Positions 17,036 through 25,158 of a stretch of DNA of 34,739 nucleotides are shown here, piece by piece. This DNA is from Candidatus Coproplasma excrementipullorum. GTDB lineage: Bacteria; Bacillota; Clostridia; Christensenellales; Borkfalkiaceae. Below the pieces are notes generated by a model. It worked only from the letters and a program-made list of their open reading frames with translations, was not told the origin of the DNA and ran no database searches. Within the stretch, counting starts at the first letter, position 1. Every line of letters begins with the position of its first letter. Position numbers and translations under genes: made by a program. Where the stretch lies: NCBI GenBank assembly GCA_018714165.1, contig DVNU01000060.1, positions 1 through 34,739 on the forward strand, written 5' to 3'.

Positions 17036-18469
17036 TTAAGTGTACAAATCCTCATCGGGCGGGTCTTTGCGCCGTCTGCCGTTCCTGTCGCTCTTGCGGG
17101 TGAGGTAGAATATTACATAGCCTATGGCTATCAGCACAAGCAGAACTATCAGCAGAACGATTATAACCGTCTGGATGTTATTGTCAAATGTAAAGCCGTC
17201 CGTACCGGTCGTCTGTTCGTCCTCGTTTTCGGTGGCGAATGTGTAGGGGGTGAGAAGGCTCTGCGCCACAAATCCCGAAATTTCCTGTCCTTCCACAGTG
17301 CAGGTCACGCGGTAGTACTGCGTGTCTATATAGCTGAGCGAAAAGCTCTCTTCAACCGTGAAAATTGTGCCCGCGGGCACCTTAAAAATTACGCCGTTTT
17401 CATCGCGCGTAACAACTGTTGCCCCGCACATATATGGCCGCGAATATAAAATTACGTCCTCGCGCGCGTATGCCTGCTGTATATCCGGGGAGACAGATGT
17501 GTAGCTCTGCGCTTCTACCGCGGTGGTCAGGGTTATATAGCTCTGACTGAAGCCCTGCTCATCGGGCATCACAAAAATCGTGGCGTTTCCCACCTCGGCT
17601 ATGGCAATGGCGTTGCTGTCGTTGAGCAGTCTCTTGGTGCTGGGAACAGTTGTATTGCCCGACTGGTCGGTTATGTCCGGGGTGACAAACACTTCGCCGA
17701 TCGTCGTCAGGTCGACCTCGGTTATATAGGTGTTGTATCCGTCGGAAGTGCTGCTTCTTATTATTACGGGCTGTATCGTATAGTCTCCGAGCAGCGCTTC
17801 GGCCGCGTTGCCCGTGTTTATGCCGTTGTCCTTGCGCGTGTCCACGTATTCGGTGGAAACTTCGGTGGCGTTCAGTCCCTCCAGGCGATAGACGCCGTCG
17901 TCATAAATGATATAGGCTGTGTCGTTGTATACCTTGAGGTGGGAACAGCCCTCCTCAAACAGGTACTGCGGGTCGGGTTGGTCGATGTTGTAAACCATAA
18001 GCCCGCCGGACGAACTGTTGAGCACATATCTGTATCCGCCCGCGTCCACTTCGGTGTTGGTGGAAAATTCGTATTCGGCCTCTACCAGCTTGTTCTGCGA
18101 AGAGGCGTCGGGCACATAGCGGTATACCTGCGGCGGTGCGTAGACGTACAGGTTGCCCTCGTCGTCGTAGTCGATATCGGTTATGCGCGACGGCGCGGAC
18201 ACAGGTTCGCTCAGCTGATTGTCGCCATACACCTCGTCGGGCGAGATGATGAATAAATTCATATCGCTGGCAAAGGCGCTGCAACTGCCGTAAAAGGCGT
18301 AGTCTGTCAGGCCGTTGAAATCCTCGTGCTCCTTTAAATCCTCCACAAACTCAACGGGGTAAACGCATTCCCCGCTTTTGCTTTCGGCTTCGGGCGCCGC
18401 AAATACGTATGATGGCGCCAGAGCAAGGCATAGTGCCAGCGCCGTTGTGACTGCCGTCAATTTTTTCAC
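17036..18469 (-). CDS. Surface protein: signal peptide, SH3-like domain, C-terminal membrane anchor
   Basis: A 477-residue predicted cell-surface protein I cannot name. Residues 1-25 form a signal peptide (KKLTAVTTALALCLALAPSY). Residues about 60-330 contain short strand-rich repeats such as SRITDIDYDDEGNLYVYAP and DGVYRLEGLN, suggesting a beta-propeller-like fold. Residues about 335-415 look like a bacterial SH3 domain, ending GFVAQSLLTPY. A hydrophobic helix at about 434-455 and a basic tail complete it. GTG at 18469 is the start because the signal peptide begins there. A TTTACA-17-TATAAT promoter ends only 6 nt upstream. The gene at 19277-19924 has the same signal-SH3-like-anchor layout. 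A role in cell-wall binding or sensing is inference. Confidence 0.75.
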   Translation of the reverse strand: MKKLTAVTTALALCLALAPSYVFAAPEAESKSGECVYPVEFVEDLKEHEDFNGLTDYAFYGSCSAFASDMNLFIISPDEVYGDNQLSEPVSAPSRITDIDYDDEGNLYVYAPPQVYRYVPDASSQNKLVEAEYEFSTNTEVDAGGYRYVLNSSSGGLMVYNIDQPDPQYLFEEGCSHLKVYNDTAYIIYDDGVYRLEGLNATEVSTEYVDTRKDNGINTGNAAEALLGDYTIQPVIIRSSTSDGYNTYITEVDLTTIGEVFVTPDITDQSGNTTVPSTKRLLNDSNAIAIAEVGNATIFVMPDEQGFSQSYITLTTAVEAQSYTSVSPDIQQAYAREDVILYSRPYMCGATVVTRDENGVIFKVPAGTIFTVEESFSLSYIDTQYYRVTCTVEGQEISGFVAQSLLTPYTFATENEDEQTTGTDGFTFDNNIQTVIIVLLIVLLVLIAIGYVIFYLTRKSDRNGRRRKDPPDEDLYT

Positions 18470-18475
18470 GCTAAA

Positions 18476-18504
18476 ATTATACCACCTTTTATAAATATTG
18501 TAAA
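18476..18504 (-). promoter_or_regulatory. Promoter of the 17036-18469 gene, adjacent to its start
   Basis: On the minus strand, TTTACA (18504-18499), a 17-nt spacer and TATAAT (18481-18476), then only TTTAGC before the GTG start. Transcription would begin at or near the start codon. The GGTGG that might serve as a ribosome site lies between the two promoter boxes and would not be transcribed from here. Confidence 0.65.
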
Positions 18505-18623
18505 GTTTTTGCGCGCATATTGCGCACTGCTTGTTTATCTTTTGGCCACCTGCGGCGCAACTGTGCATCGGATGACCGCGCTTTTGCTCAAAGGGCCGTC
18601 TGCAAATTTTATAAGGCTCAGTC

Positions 18624-18658
18624 GGCGCGCCCCGCCCTCGGCGGGGCGCGCCTTTTTT
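18624..18658 (+). terminator. Strong intrinsic terminator with no upstream gene
   Basis: GGCGCGCCCCGCC (18624-18636) pairs perfectly with GGCGGGGCGCGCC (18640-18652), loop CTC, followed by six T. The nearest plus-strand gene upstream ends at 16901 and has its own terminator. It may end a small RNA or act as an attenuator or insulator before the phage-like genes. Confidence 0.85.
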
Positions 18659-18754
18659 AATTGTCAAAACAAAATCCTCCGCAAGCACACAAATTTTTTT
18701 AAAAAAAGTTAAATTTATTTTTTAATTATGCACTTTTTGTCAGCATTTTCGCTT

Positions 18755-18786
18755 TATAATAGTTCCGTAAACAAACAAACGTTTGT
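18755..18786 (+). promoter_or_regulatory. Possible promoter -10 box and operator palindrome
   Basis: TATAAT at 18755-18760 follows an A/T-tract-rich stretch, but no good -35 box stands at the right distance (TTGTCA at 18737 is only 12 nt away). The perfect palindrome ACAAACGTTTGT (18775-18786) lies just downstream, where a repressor would block transcription. Confidence 0.45.
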
Positions 18787-18833
18787 ATTTGTTTAAATGT
18801 TCTTTCACCGCCGTGAGGCAGAGGAGGCAGACT

Positions 18834-19229
18834 GTGACCAGTAAAAAATTGCTCAGATTTTATTTTCGGGCCGAAAGGCTCAACGTAGTGCTCGACGGCG
18901 CGGCCATGCGCGCGGCGCTGGCTTCGGCATCGGGCGGATACGCCGGCGAGCACTACGCCGACAGGATAATAACCATAATCGACGCCAAGCGCAAGCTGTC
19001 GTCGCTCTGGGCATATCTCAACGAGGTCATATCCTCCTTGAGCGACGGCGACAGACGGGTGCTGGCATACTACGCACAGCTTCGGGGCGGCTATTCGGCC
19101 CTCCCCGCCGCGCAGGCAAAGGCAGTGCGCAGGGTGGTTGTAAAATTTGTCCGCCGCGCAAGATATCTCGGCCGGCATAAGCAGGCTGTAGAGCTGGTGG
19201 GCTCAATGTCCGCGCTTTTGGGCGGGTAG
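18834..19229 (+). CDS. Putative phage-type sigma-like regulator
   Basis: A 131-residue basic helical protein. The middle and C-terminal parts resemble small phage regulators related to sigma-70 region 4 (ArpU/DUF1492 type): YADRIITIIDAKRKLSSLW, then LNEVISSLSDGDRRVLAYYA at about residues 63-82, then a possible recognition helix in KAVRRVVVKFVRRARYL. Such genes often precede terminase genes in Clostridia prophages and control late transcription. A small terminase subunit is an alternative. GTG at 18834 has GAGGAGG just upstream and is a better start than ATG at 18783, which lies in the leader. The minus-strand gene at 19277-19924 separates it from the terminase. Assignment is tentative. Confidence 0.5.
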   Translation: MTSKKLLRFYFRAERLNVVLDGAAMRAALASASGGYAGEHYADRIITIIDAKRKLSSLWAYLNEVISSLSDGDRRVLAYYAQLRGGYSALPAAQAKAVRRVVVKFVRRARYLGRHKQAVELVGSMSALLGG

Positions 19230-19276
19230 GCCCTTTGGCTGTCCGGTTAAACGGCCGCAAGATGGTGCCACGCCTG

Positions 19277-19924
19277 TCAGTCGCTCTTGCGCTTTTTGGT
19301 GGAGAGGAACACGAGTATTATGGCCCCCGCGGCCAGGGCAACTATTACGACGGCCGTCACTACGGACGCGTCGCCGCCGCTCTCGTCCACGGTCTCCTCC
19401 GTCTCGTCGGTGGGCAGAGGGTTGAGGGGGTAGTCGTCGTTGGCGCCCGCTATGTAGCCGAACGACCCGTTGCACAGCACGTAGGAATAGGCTGTCGCGC
19501 CCGAATAGTATGTGCCGTAAAATGCGGCCTCCACTTCAATTTCGCCGAGGGCGGGCAGCGAGGCGCTGTCGTCGCCCGCACTGTAGGTTATGGTCACGCT
19601 CTTTATCAGGTAAATGTCGGGGGGAGGCTCGGTCAAAAGATAGAAGTCGCTCTTGAGCACGTACCCGTAGAGCGCGCGGTATATGCCCTCGTCCTCGGCA
19701 TACTGAACGTAGTACCACTGCCCGTCGTCGCGCACAATGCGAACGCAATAGGTGTACGGCACGGCAAAGAGGGAGGTGGACAGATCCTTCTGCGAAAAGA
19801 AGTAGGCGGTGGAGTTTGCCGCCTGGGCGTAGCTTTCGGTCTCCGCCGAAGCTTCCGCCCGTCCGCCCGTTCCGCAAAATGTCAGAGCGATGACGCAAAT
19901 TATTATAAATAATAATTTCTTCAT
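19277..19924 (-). CDS. Surface protein with signal peptide and C-terminal membrane anchor
   Basis: A 215-residue predicted exported protein. The N-terminal signal is MKKLLFIIICVIALTF, with a possible cleavage region at AEASAE. Residues about 34-100 look like an SH3-type barrel (NSTAYFFSQKDLS, then GQWYYVQYAEDEGIY and YGYVLKSDFYLL). A second strand-rich segment follows, ending GSFGYIAGAND. An acidic linker, a hydrophobic helix at about 186-206 and the basic tail STKKRKSD complete it. The layout repeats that of the larger protein at 17036-18469. It sits antisense between the putative regulator and the terminase. A TATAAT box ends 8 nt before the ATG with no usable ribosome site. Function is unknown. 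Confidence 0.75.
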   Translation of the reverse strand: MKKLLFIIICVIALTFCGTGGRAEASAETESYAQAANSTAYFFSQKDLSTSLFAVPYTYCVRIVRDDGQWYYVQYAEDEGIYRALYGYVLKSDFYLLTEPPPDIYLIKSVTITYSAGDDSASLPALGEIEVEAAFYGTYYSGATAYSYVLCNGSFGYIAGANDDYPLNPLPTDETEETVDESGGDASVVTAVVIVALAAGAIILVFLSTKKRKSD

Positions 19925-19932
19925 ACCCGCTG

Positions 19933-19938
19933 ATTATA
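19933..19938 (-). promoter_or_regulatory. -10 box close to the start of the 19277-19924 gene
   Basis: TATAAT on the minus strand, 8 nt before the ATG at 19924. The -35 position (ACATTT) is poor, so this is weaker evidence than the other close promoters. Confidence 0.4.
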
Positions 19939-19959
19939 TACCGCACGGCGGGCCGAAAT

Positions 19960-21426
19960 GTGGGAGATTTTGTCGCAAAATATATGTGTAAGCAGGAAAT
20001 ACTTGAGCGCATAGCGCGCATAGACGCAATTCTGGCCGCGCGCGCAAAAAACAATAAGCTGGCGCGGTACAATGCGGGGCGAAAAAAGCACAAAAAGCAG
20101 ATGGCCTTTCACCGCTGCAAAAAGCGCAACCGCTGGGTGTTCGGGGGCAACCGTTCGGGCAAGACTGAGTGCGGCGCTGTCGAGGCCATATGGCTGGCGC
20201 GCGGCATTCACCCCTACCGCAAAAACCGTAAGGACGTGTTCGGGTGGGTGGTGTCCCTCTCCCAGCAGGTTCAGCGCGACGTCGCCCAGAGCAAAATTCT
20301 TTACTATCTGCCTGCAAGCTGGATAGTCGACATAACAATGCTTTCGGGCCGCAAGGACAGCCCGTCGGGCGGCATCATAGACCAGATAAAGATCAAAAAC
20401 GTGTTCGGCGGAATTTCGACCATCGGCTTCAAGACGTGCGACCAGGGCCGCGAAAAATTTCAGGGGAGCTCGCTCGACTTTGTCTGGTTCGACGAGGAGC
20501 CGCCGCGCGACGTGTACGAGGAGTGCGTTATGCGCGTAATGGATAAGCGCGGCGACATATTCGGCACGATGACGCCCTTGAAGGGCATGACCTTCATCTA
20601 CAACGAAATTTATCTCAACCGCAGAAACAACCCCGAAGTATGGTGCGAGTTCATGTGCTGGGACGACAATCCCTATCTTTCCAGGCAGGAGATAAAGCTT
20701 CTGGAGAGCGCGCTCGACGAACAATCCCTCGACAGCCGCCGCTACGGCAAGTTCTCTTCGGGCGCGGGGCTCGTCTATCCCGAATTCGACCCGTCCGTGC
20801 ACGTCATTCCGCCCTTTAAAGTGCCCGGTGAGTGGCAGGACACAATTTCAATCGACCCCGGCCTCAACAATCCCCTGTCGGCGCACTGGTACGCCGTCGA
20901 CTGGGACGGCAACATATATGTTGTGGCAGAGCACTTCGCGGCCGGCAGAGATGTGGACTTTCATGCGCGTTCGATAAATGATATGTGCAGGGCAATCGGC
21001 TGGAAGAGCGACTCAAAGGGCAGGTATTCGGCGCTCATAGACTCGGCCGCCTCGCAACGCACGCTGGCCTCGTCAAAGAGCGTGGCAGAGCTGTTCTGCG
21101 ACAGCGGGATAATGGTCAACACCAAGGTCAACAAGGATGTGTTTGCGGGCATCTGCCGCGTTAAGGAGTATTTAAAGCGGGGCAACGGCAGGGCGGATAT
21201 CTATATATTCGATACCTGCAAAAATATGATAGAGGAGTTTTTGACCTATTCCTGGGCGGCGGGCGACAGTCCCAAGAAGGTGGACGACCACTGCATGGAC
21301 GAGCTCCGCTACTACATAATGAGCCGCCCCCGCCCCGCCGAGCGCCCGAGCAAATCGCCCGTGGGCGCAGACAAGGCCAGACGGATACGCAGGCTGAGGA
21401 ATTCAAGGTTAAACAGGGAGGTGTAA
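19960..21426 (+). CDS. terL: Phage terminase large subunit
   Basis: The ATP-driven DNA-packaging motor and headful nuclease of tailed phages, docking on the portal. It is 488 residues from GTG 19960; ATG 19984 (480 residues) is a possible alternative, and neither has a strong ribosome site. The ATPase domain has Walker A GGNRSGKT (62-69), Walker B with Asp178-Glu179 in FVWFDEEP, and the coupling motif GTMTPL. The RNase H-like nuclease domain keeps three acidic residues: Asp299 (SIDPG), Asp361 (LIDSAAS) and Asp447 (MDELRY). All catalytic positions are therefore intact and there is no frameshift, unlike a decaying gene. The TAA is followed directly by the next ATG. No clear promoter lies in the 35 nt upstream. 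Confidence 0.95.
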   Translation: MGDFVAKYMCKQEILERIARIDAILAARAKNNKLARYNAGRKKHKKQMAFHRCKKRNRWVFGGNRSGKTECGAVEAIWLARGIHPYRKNRKDVFGWVVSLSQQVQRDVAQSKILYYLPASWIVDITMLSGRKDSPSGGIIDQIKIKNVFGGISTIGFKTCDQGREKFQGSSLDFVWFDEEPPRDVYEECVMRVMDKRGDIFGTMTPLKGMTFIYNEIYLNRRNNPEVWCEFMCWDDNPYLSRQEIKLLESALDEQSLDSRRYGKFSSGAGLVYPEFDPSVHVIPPFKVPGEWQDTISIDPGLNNPLSAHWYAVDWDGNIYVVAEHFAAGRDVDFHARSINDMCRAIGWKSDSKGRYSALIDSAASQRTLASSKSVAELFCDSGIMVNTKVNKDVFAGICRVKEYLKRGNGRADIYIFDTCKNMIEEFLTYSWAAGDSPKKVDDHCMDELRYYIMSRPRPAERPSKSPVGADKARRIRRLRNSRLNREV

Positions 21427-21693
21427 ATGCAGAAAGACGACGATTTGGAACAGGCACTCAAAAAATGCGCGGTGGGCTTCGATACGAGCGAAACAGTGGA
21501 GGAGTTTGCCGTGCAGGACGGCGAACTGAGGCTGGTCAAGCGCAAGGTCACCCGCCGTGACATTCCACCCGATATCAAGGCCGTAAAAATGCTCCTCGAC
21601 GGCAGGCAGGACATCGGTGAACTTTCCGACGAAGAGCTGGCCGCCGAGCGCGAAAAATTATTAAAAATGCTTAAGGAGGAGGACTTTGACTGA
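21427..21693 (+). CDS. Small protein between terminase and portal, unknown
   Basis: An 88-residue charged protein. The middle contains a strand-like stretch (EEFAVQDGELRLVKRKVT), then RRDIPPDIKAVKMLLDG and a C-terminal helix ELSDEELAAEREKLLKML that could be a short coiled coil. I do not recognise a named family. The position suggests a terminase- or portal-associated factor; a small terminase subunit is possible but it lacks an evident DNA-binding helix-turn-helix. It begins immediately after the terminase stop and overlaps the portal gene by 8 nt. The ribosome site for the portal (AAGGAGGAGG) lies inside its last codons. Confidence 0.75.
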   Translation: MQKDDDLEQALKKCAVGFDTSETVEEFAVQDGELRLVKRKVTRRDIPPDIKAVKMLLDGRQDIGELSDEELAAEREKLLKMLKEEDFD

Positions 21694-23533
21694 AAAGACA
21701 GACGCCGCCCGCAGGGCGGAGAAACAACTGGTAGACGACGTAAAGAGCGATTTCGCCCGCAGACAGGAGGAGCGCCGCGCCATAGAGCGCGGCTGGCAGC
21801 TCAACATGAATTTTCTGTGCGGCAATCAGTACTGCGACGTCAATTCACTGGGCGAGATAGAGGAGGACGCGCCGGGATTCTTCTGGCAGACGAGGCGCGT
21901 GTTCAACTACATAGCGCCCACCATAGATATGCGTTGTGCAAAGCTCAACCGCATACGCCCCAAGCTGGCCGTGCGGGCGGCCACCGATTGCGATGAGGAC
22001 GTGCGCTCGGCGCGCATTTCCTCGGCAGTGCTTGCGGCCGTTGCGGAGAGGGAAAACCTCGACGACTGTATAACCCGTGCCACAATCTGGTCGGAGACGT
22101 GCGGCACGGCCTTCTATAAGATCATCTGGGACAACTCGGCGGGCAGCACCATAGCCGCCACCGAGGAGGGCGAACTGCGCGACGGCGGCGTAAAGATAAT
22201 GCCGCTCTCGCCCTTTGAAATCTACCCTGCGGCCCTCTCGGAAGAGAGTATAGAGGGGCAGCCCAGCATTATACATGCCAAGGCCGTGGCCGTGGAGGAC
22301 ATCTATGCCGTCTACGGCGTAAAACTGCCCGGCAGGGACATAGACGAATTTTCGCTTTCGCCCTACTCGGCCTCGGTACATTCGGTCACGCGTTCTGCGC
22401 CCGTCAAGGCCGTAAAGCACGGCTACGAGATAGTCATCGAGCGCTACGAGCGCCCCGCCGAGGACATTCCCAACGGCAGACTGACCATAGTTGCGGGCGA
22501 CACGCTGCTCTTCGACGGCGACCTGCCCTATATAAACGGCCCTGACGGCACGCGCGGCTATCCCTTCGTCAGGCAGAACTGCCTGCCGCTCGCGGGCGGC
22601 TTCTTCGGCGGGAGCGTGGTGGACAGGCTCATCCCCGTCCAGCGCGCCTACAACGCCGTCAAAAACCGCAAGCACGAGTTTTTAAACAGAATTTCTATGG
22701 GCACGATCGCCGTCGAGGACGGTTCCGTCGATACCGACGACCTGTTGGAGGACGGCCTGGCGCCCGGCAAAATTCTCGTCTACCGCCAGGGCGGAACGCC
22801 GCCTGCAATGCTCGCGCTCGGCTCGGTGCCCGCCGAATTCTCCGAAGAGGAGGACAGGCTGGTTGAGGAATTCGGCAAGGTTTCGGGCGTGGGCGAAATC
22901 ACGCAGAGCGCAAATTCATTCAATTCGGTCACTTCGGCCACGGGACTGCAACTTCTCATCGAACAGGACGAGACCCGCCTCACCGTCTCATACGAGCAGA
23001 TAAAGTCGGCGTTGAAGGCTATAGGGCGGCACATATTGTGCCTCTACCGCCAGTTCTCGCCACAGATGCGCGTCATGCGCGGCGCGCACGAGGACGGGAA
23101 GGCGGCTATGCTCAGCTTCTCTTCGGCAGATCTCTCGTGCGACGACGTCGTGCTGGAGGCCGACAGCGAAATAAACCTCTCGCCCGCCCGCCGCAGAACG
23201 CTGATGTACGAGCTCATGTCGAGCGGACTATTATCCGATGCGCAGGGCAAATTGCCCGAAGGGACGAAGAATAAAATTTTAACCTACCTCGGCTACAACG
23301 GGCTTGCCGCCGGGCGGGATATTGCCGCCCTTCACCGCGCCCGCTGCGAGGAGGAGAACGCAAAGCTCTTAAAGGGCGACGTGCCCGTAAAGTTTTACGA
23401 CGACCACGCCCTGCACATAGAGGGGCACACGGCGTTTATTTTAAGCAACAATTTAACCGCCGCAAACGAGGCGGCCTTCGAACGCCACCTCGACGGACAT
23501 AAAAAAGCATTAAAGGAGGAACAGAATGGATAA
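21686..23533 (+). CDS. Phage portal protein
   Basis: A 615-residue portal, the dodecameric ring at the capsid vertex through which DNA enters. The N-terminal part is typical of P22-type and related podovirus portals: a charged helix (RRQEERRAIERGWQLNMNFL), then GNQYCDV, then RVFNYIAPTIDMRCAKL. The central region includes YPFVRQNCLPLAGGFFGGS and VVDRLIPVQRAYNAVKNRK, and ENLDDCITRATIWSETCGT lies in the wing/clip region. The later segment SATGLQLLIEQDETRLTVSYEQ is also portal-like. Length is at the upper end for siphovirus portals and normal for podovirus ones. The start is TTG at 21686 with a strong AAGGAGGAGG site. It overlaps the genes on both sides by 8 nt. Confidence 0.88.
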   Translation: MTEKTDAARRAEKQLVDDVKSDFARRQEERRAIERGWQLNMNFLCGNQYCDVNSLGEIEEDAPGFFWQTRRVFNYIAPTIDMRCAKLNRIRPKLAVRAATDCDEDVRSARISSAVLAAVAERENLDDCITRATIWSETCGTAFYKIIWDNSAGSTIAATEEGELRDGGVKIMPLSPFEIYPAALSEESIEGQPSIIHAKAVAVEDIYAVYGVKLPGRDIDEFSLSPYSASVHSVTRSAPVKAVKHGYEIVIERYERPAEDIPNGRLTIVAGDTLLFDGDLPYINGPDGTRGYPFVRQNCLPLAGGFFGGSVVDRLIPVQRAYNAVKNRKHEFLNRISMGTIAVEDGSVDTDDLLEDGLAPGKILVYRQGGTPPAMLALGSVPAEFSEEEDRLVEEFGKVSGVGEITQSANSFNSVTSATGLQLLIEQDETRLTVSYEQIKSALKAIGRHILCLYRQFSPQMRVMRGAHEDGKAAMLSFSSADLSCDDVVLEADSEINLSPARRRTLMYELMSSGLLSDAQGKLPEGTKNKILTYLGYNGLAAGRDIAALHRARCEEENAKLLKGDVPVKFYDDHALHIEGHTAFILSNNLTAANEAAFERHLDGHKKALKEEQNG

Positions 23534-23972
23534 CACCACAACCAACATCCCGGCCGCGGCAGACCCCGCGCAGGCGGAAGAGAACAGGACAGCTGCGACA
23601 GGGCTGGGAAAATTCAGGGACGTGGATGCCCTGCTCGAAGCCTACACGAGTCTTGAGGCCGAGTTTACCCGACGCAGCCAGCGGCTGAAAGAACTCGAAA
23701 GAGCGGTAAAGGAGGTGGCGCCCGCACAAGCGGCGGCAAGCGATACGCCTTCCCCGCAGGCCGGGCAATCAGGCGCGCAACTGTCCGACGCGGCAAAAAA
23801 CGATGAAGAGGTCAAGGCGCAGATTATAGCCGAATACCTCGAAAACGCGGCGAAAAACAGAAGCGTGCCACTCATCTCGGGCGGAGTAAAGATCTCCGCC
23901 CAGCGCAGGGTGCCCGCAAGCGTGCGCGAAGCGGGAGCCCTTGCACAACAATTTTTAAATAAAAGGAGATAA
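23526..23972 (+). CDS. Probable capsid scaffold protein
   Basis: A 148-residue acidic-to-basic protein placed directly before the capsid gene, the usual scaffold position. A conserved-looking helix GKFRDVDALLEAYTSLEAEF leads into TRRSQRLKELERAVKEV (about residues 28-64), giving a coiled coil. An Ala/Pro-rich disordered linker (about 65-88) follows, then helix DEEVKAQIIAEYLENAAKN. The basic C-terminus (AQQFLNKRR) fits the capsid-binding end of scaffold proteins. No protease motif is seen, so the scaffold would be expelled rather than digested. ATG 23526 overlaps the portal stop, with AAGGAGG upstream. The call rests on position and architecture. Confidence 0.75.
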   Translation: MDNTTTNIPAAADPAQAEENRTAATGLGKFRDVDALLEAYTSLEAEFTRRSQRLKELERAVKEVAPAQAAASDTPSPQAGQSGAQLSDAAKNDEEVKAQIIAEYLENAAKNRSVPLISGGVKISAQRRVPASVREAGALAQQFLNKRR

Positions 23973-23975
23973 AAA

Positions 23976-25133
23976 TTGATTACATTGTCTAATGCAGATG
24001 CGGCTTTGAAGGAGTATTACCTCGACGCCGTAACACAGGAACTCAACCAGGGCGTATCGCCCTTCTTCAGCGCCATCGAAAAGAGCACGCAGTACATCTA
24101 CGGCAAGAACGCAAAGTGCGCGCTCATCAAGGGCGATATGAACAGAATAGTAACCGGCGACGAGGACGGCGATCTGCCCTCGGCCACTGGCAACAACTAT
24201 TACGACGTCAGCCTGCCGTTAAAGAACATCTACGGCACGGTAGCCATCACCGATAAGGCCCTGCGCGCCTCTCAGGATTCTTCGGGCGCCTTCGTCAATC
24301 TTTTGAATGCCGAGATGGAGGGGCTCGTCGCCGACGCAAAGGCCAATTTTGCGCGCATGCTCTTCGGCAACGGCAACGGTCTGCTCGCCTACATAACTGC
24401 GGCCAACAGCGGCACCACCTTCAAGCTTACAAGCGTAAAGAGCTGGTACAAAGACCTCATAGTCGACATTGCCGACGCAACGGGCACTTCCGCTTCGGTA
24501 ATGGAGCTCAAGATATCTTCCGTCGATACGCAGAACGGCACCGTAACTTTCAATAAATCTGTCACCAACCACGCAAACTATGTCGGCTATCCTGTCGTCA
24601 TAAGCGGCGCATACGGCAAGGAGCTCACGGGTCTTTCGGCCATTTTCGACAACGCCACCCTCTACGGCTATACCAAGAGCACGGACGACTTTTTCAGTCC
24701 CTATGTAAAAACTTACTCCACGCTCACCGAGGACGTGATCACGGGCGCCATCGAGGAGATCGAAGAGCGCGGCGGCGACAAGGTAAAGATGATCATCTGC
24801 TCGCACGCCGTCCGTTCCAAGATAGCTTCGCTCTTCAAAGATATGCGCGTGATCGGCACGCCCCAGATAAACGGGGGATATTCGACGGTATATGTCAACG
24901 AAATACCCGTCTATGCCGACAGGTTCTGCCCCTCCGACAGAATATATCTTTTGAATCCCGACGACTTCGTGTTGTGCCAGCTGTGCGACTGGGAGTGGAT
25001 GGAGGACGACGGCGGCAGAATTTTAACGCGCGTTGCCGACAAGGCCGCGTACACCGCAACCCTTGTAAAGTATGCCGAGCTTATCTGCAAAAAGCCCTAC
25101 GCACAGGGTATGCTTCAGCTCGTCACCACATAA
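23976..25133 (+). CDS. Major capsid protein, HK97-fold type
   Basis: A 385-residue shell protein. The N-arm helix (NADAALKEYYLDAVTQELN) and an E-loop-like region (about residues 50-75) are followed by TVAITDKALRASQDSSGAF and the helix FVNLLNAEMEGLVADAKANFARMLF. Residues about 143-225 read as an inserted beta domain (KLTSVKSWYKDLIVDI, later VGYPVVISGAYGKELTGL), as in P22-like coats. The C-terminal P-domain includes KVKMIICSHAVRSKIASL and IPVYADRFCPSDRIYLLNP. No N-terminal delta domain or protease site is visible. The start is TTG at 23976 with AAAGGAG 7 nt upstream; a stop codon at 23970 rules out an upstream start. A strong hairpin follows the gene at 25159. Confidence 0.9.
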   Translation: MITLSNADAALKEYYLDAVTQELNQGVSPFFSAIEKSTQYIYGKNAKCALIKGDMNRIVTGDEDGDLPSATGNNYYDVSLPLKNIYGTVAITDKALRASQDSSGAFVNLLNAEMEGLVADAKANFARMLFGNGNGLLAYITAANSGTTFKLTSVKSWYKDLIVDIADATGTSASVMELKISSVDTQNGTVTFNKSVTNHANYVGYPVVISGAYGKELTGLSAIFDNATLYGYTKSTDDFFSPYVKTYSTLTEDVITGAIEEIEERGGDKVKMIICSHAVRSKIASLFKDMRVIGTPQINGGYSTVYVNEIPVYADRFCPSDRIYLLNPDDFVLCQLCDWEWMEDDGGRILTRVADKAAYTATLVKYAELICKKPYAQGMLQLVTT

Positions 25134-25158
25134 TCCGGCGGGCTGTATAAACAGAGAG

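Larger units (their letters stand above)
18470..18833. other. 364-bp gap before the putative regulator gene
   Basis: No clear protein gene. It holds the minus-strand promoter at 18476-18504, about 120 bp of unexplained sequence, a textbook plus-strand terminator (18624-18658) with no plus-strand gene before it, an A/T-tract-rich stretch (18688-18730), a TATAAT box (18755-18760) and a palindrome (18775-18786). Confidence 0.6.

Noticed and set aside
19277-19924. An LPXTG-type sortase signal (PLPTDE) in the small surface protein
   Set aside because: The motif lacks the Gly, and is about 20 residues from the membrane helix instead of directly before it.
19921-20802. A 293-codon open frame on the minus strand opposite the terminase gene
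   Set aside because: It mirrors a gene with clear motifs, its translation has no recognisable domain, and long antisense frames are expected in GC-rich codon-biased DNA. The same applies to the frames opposite the portal (21845-22675) and the ABC ATPase (13789-14541).
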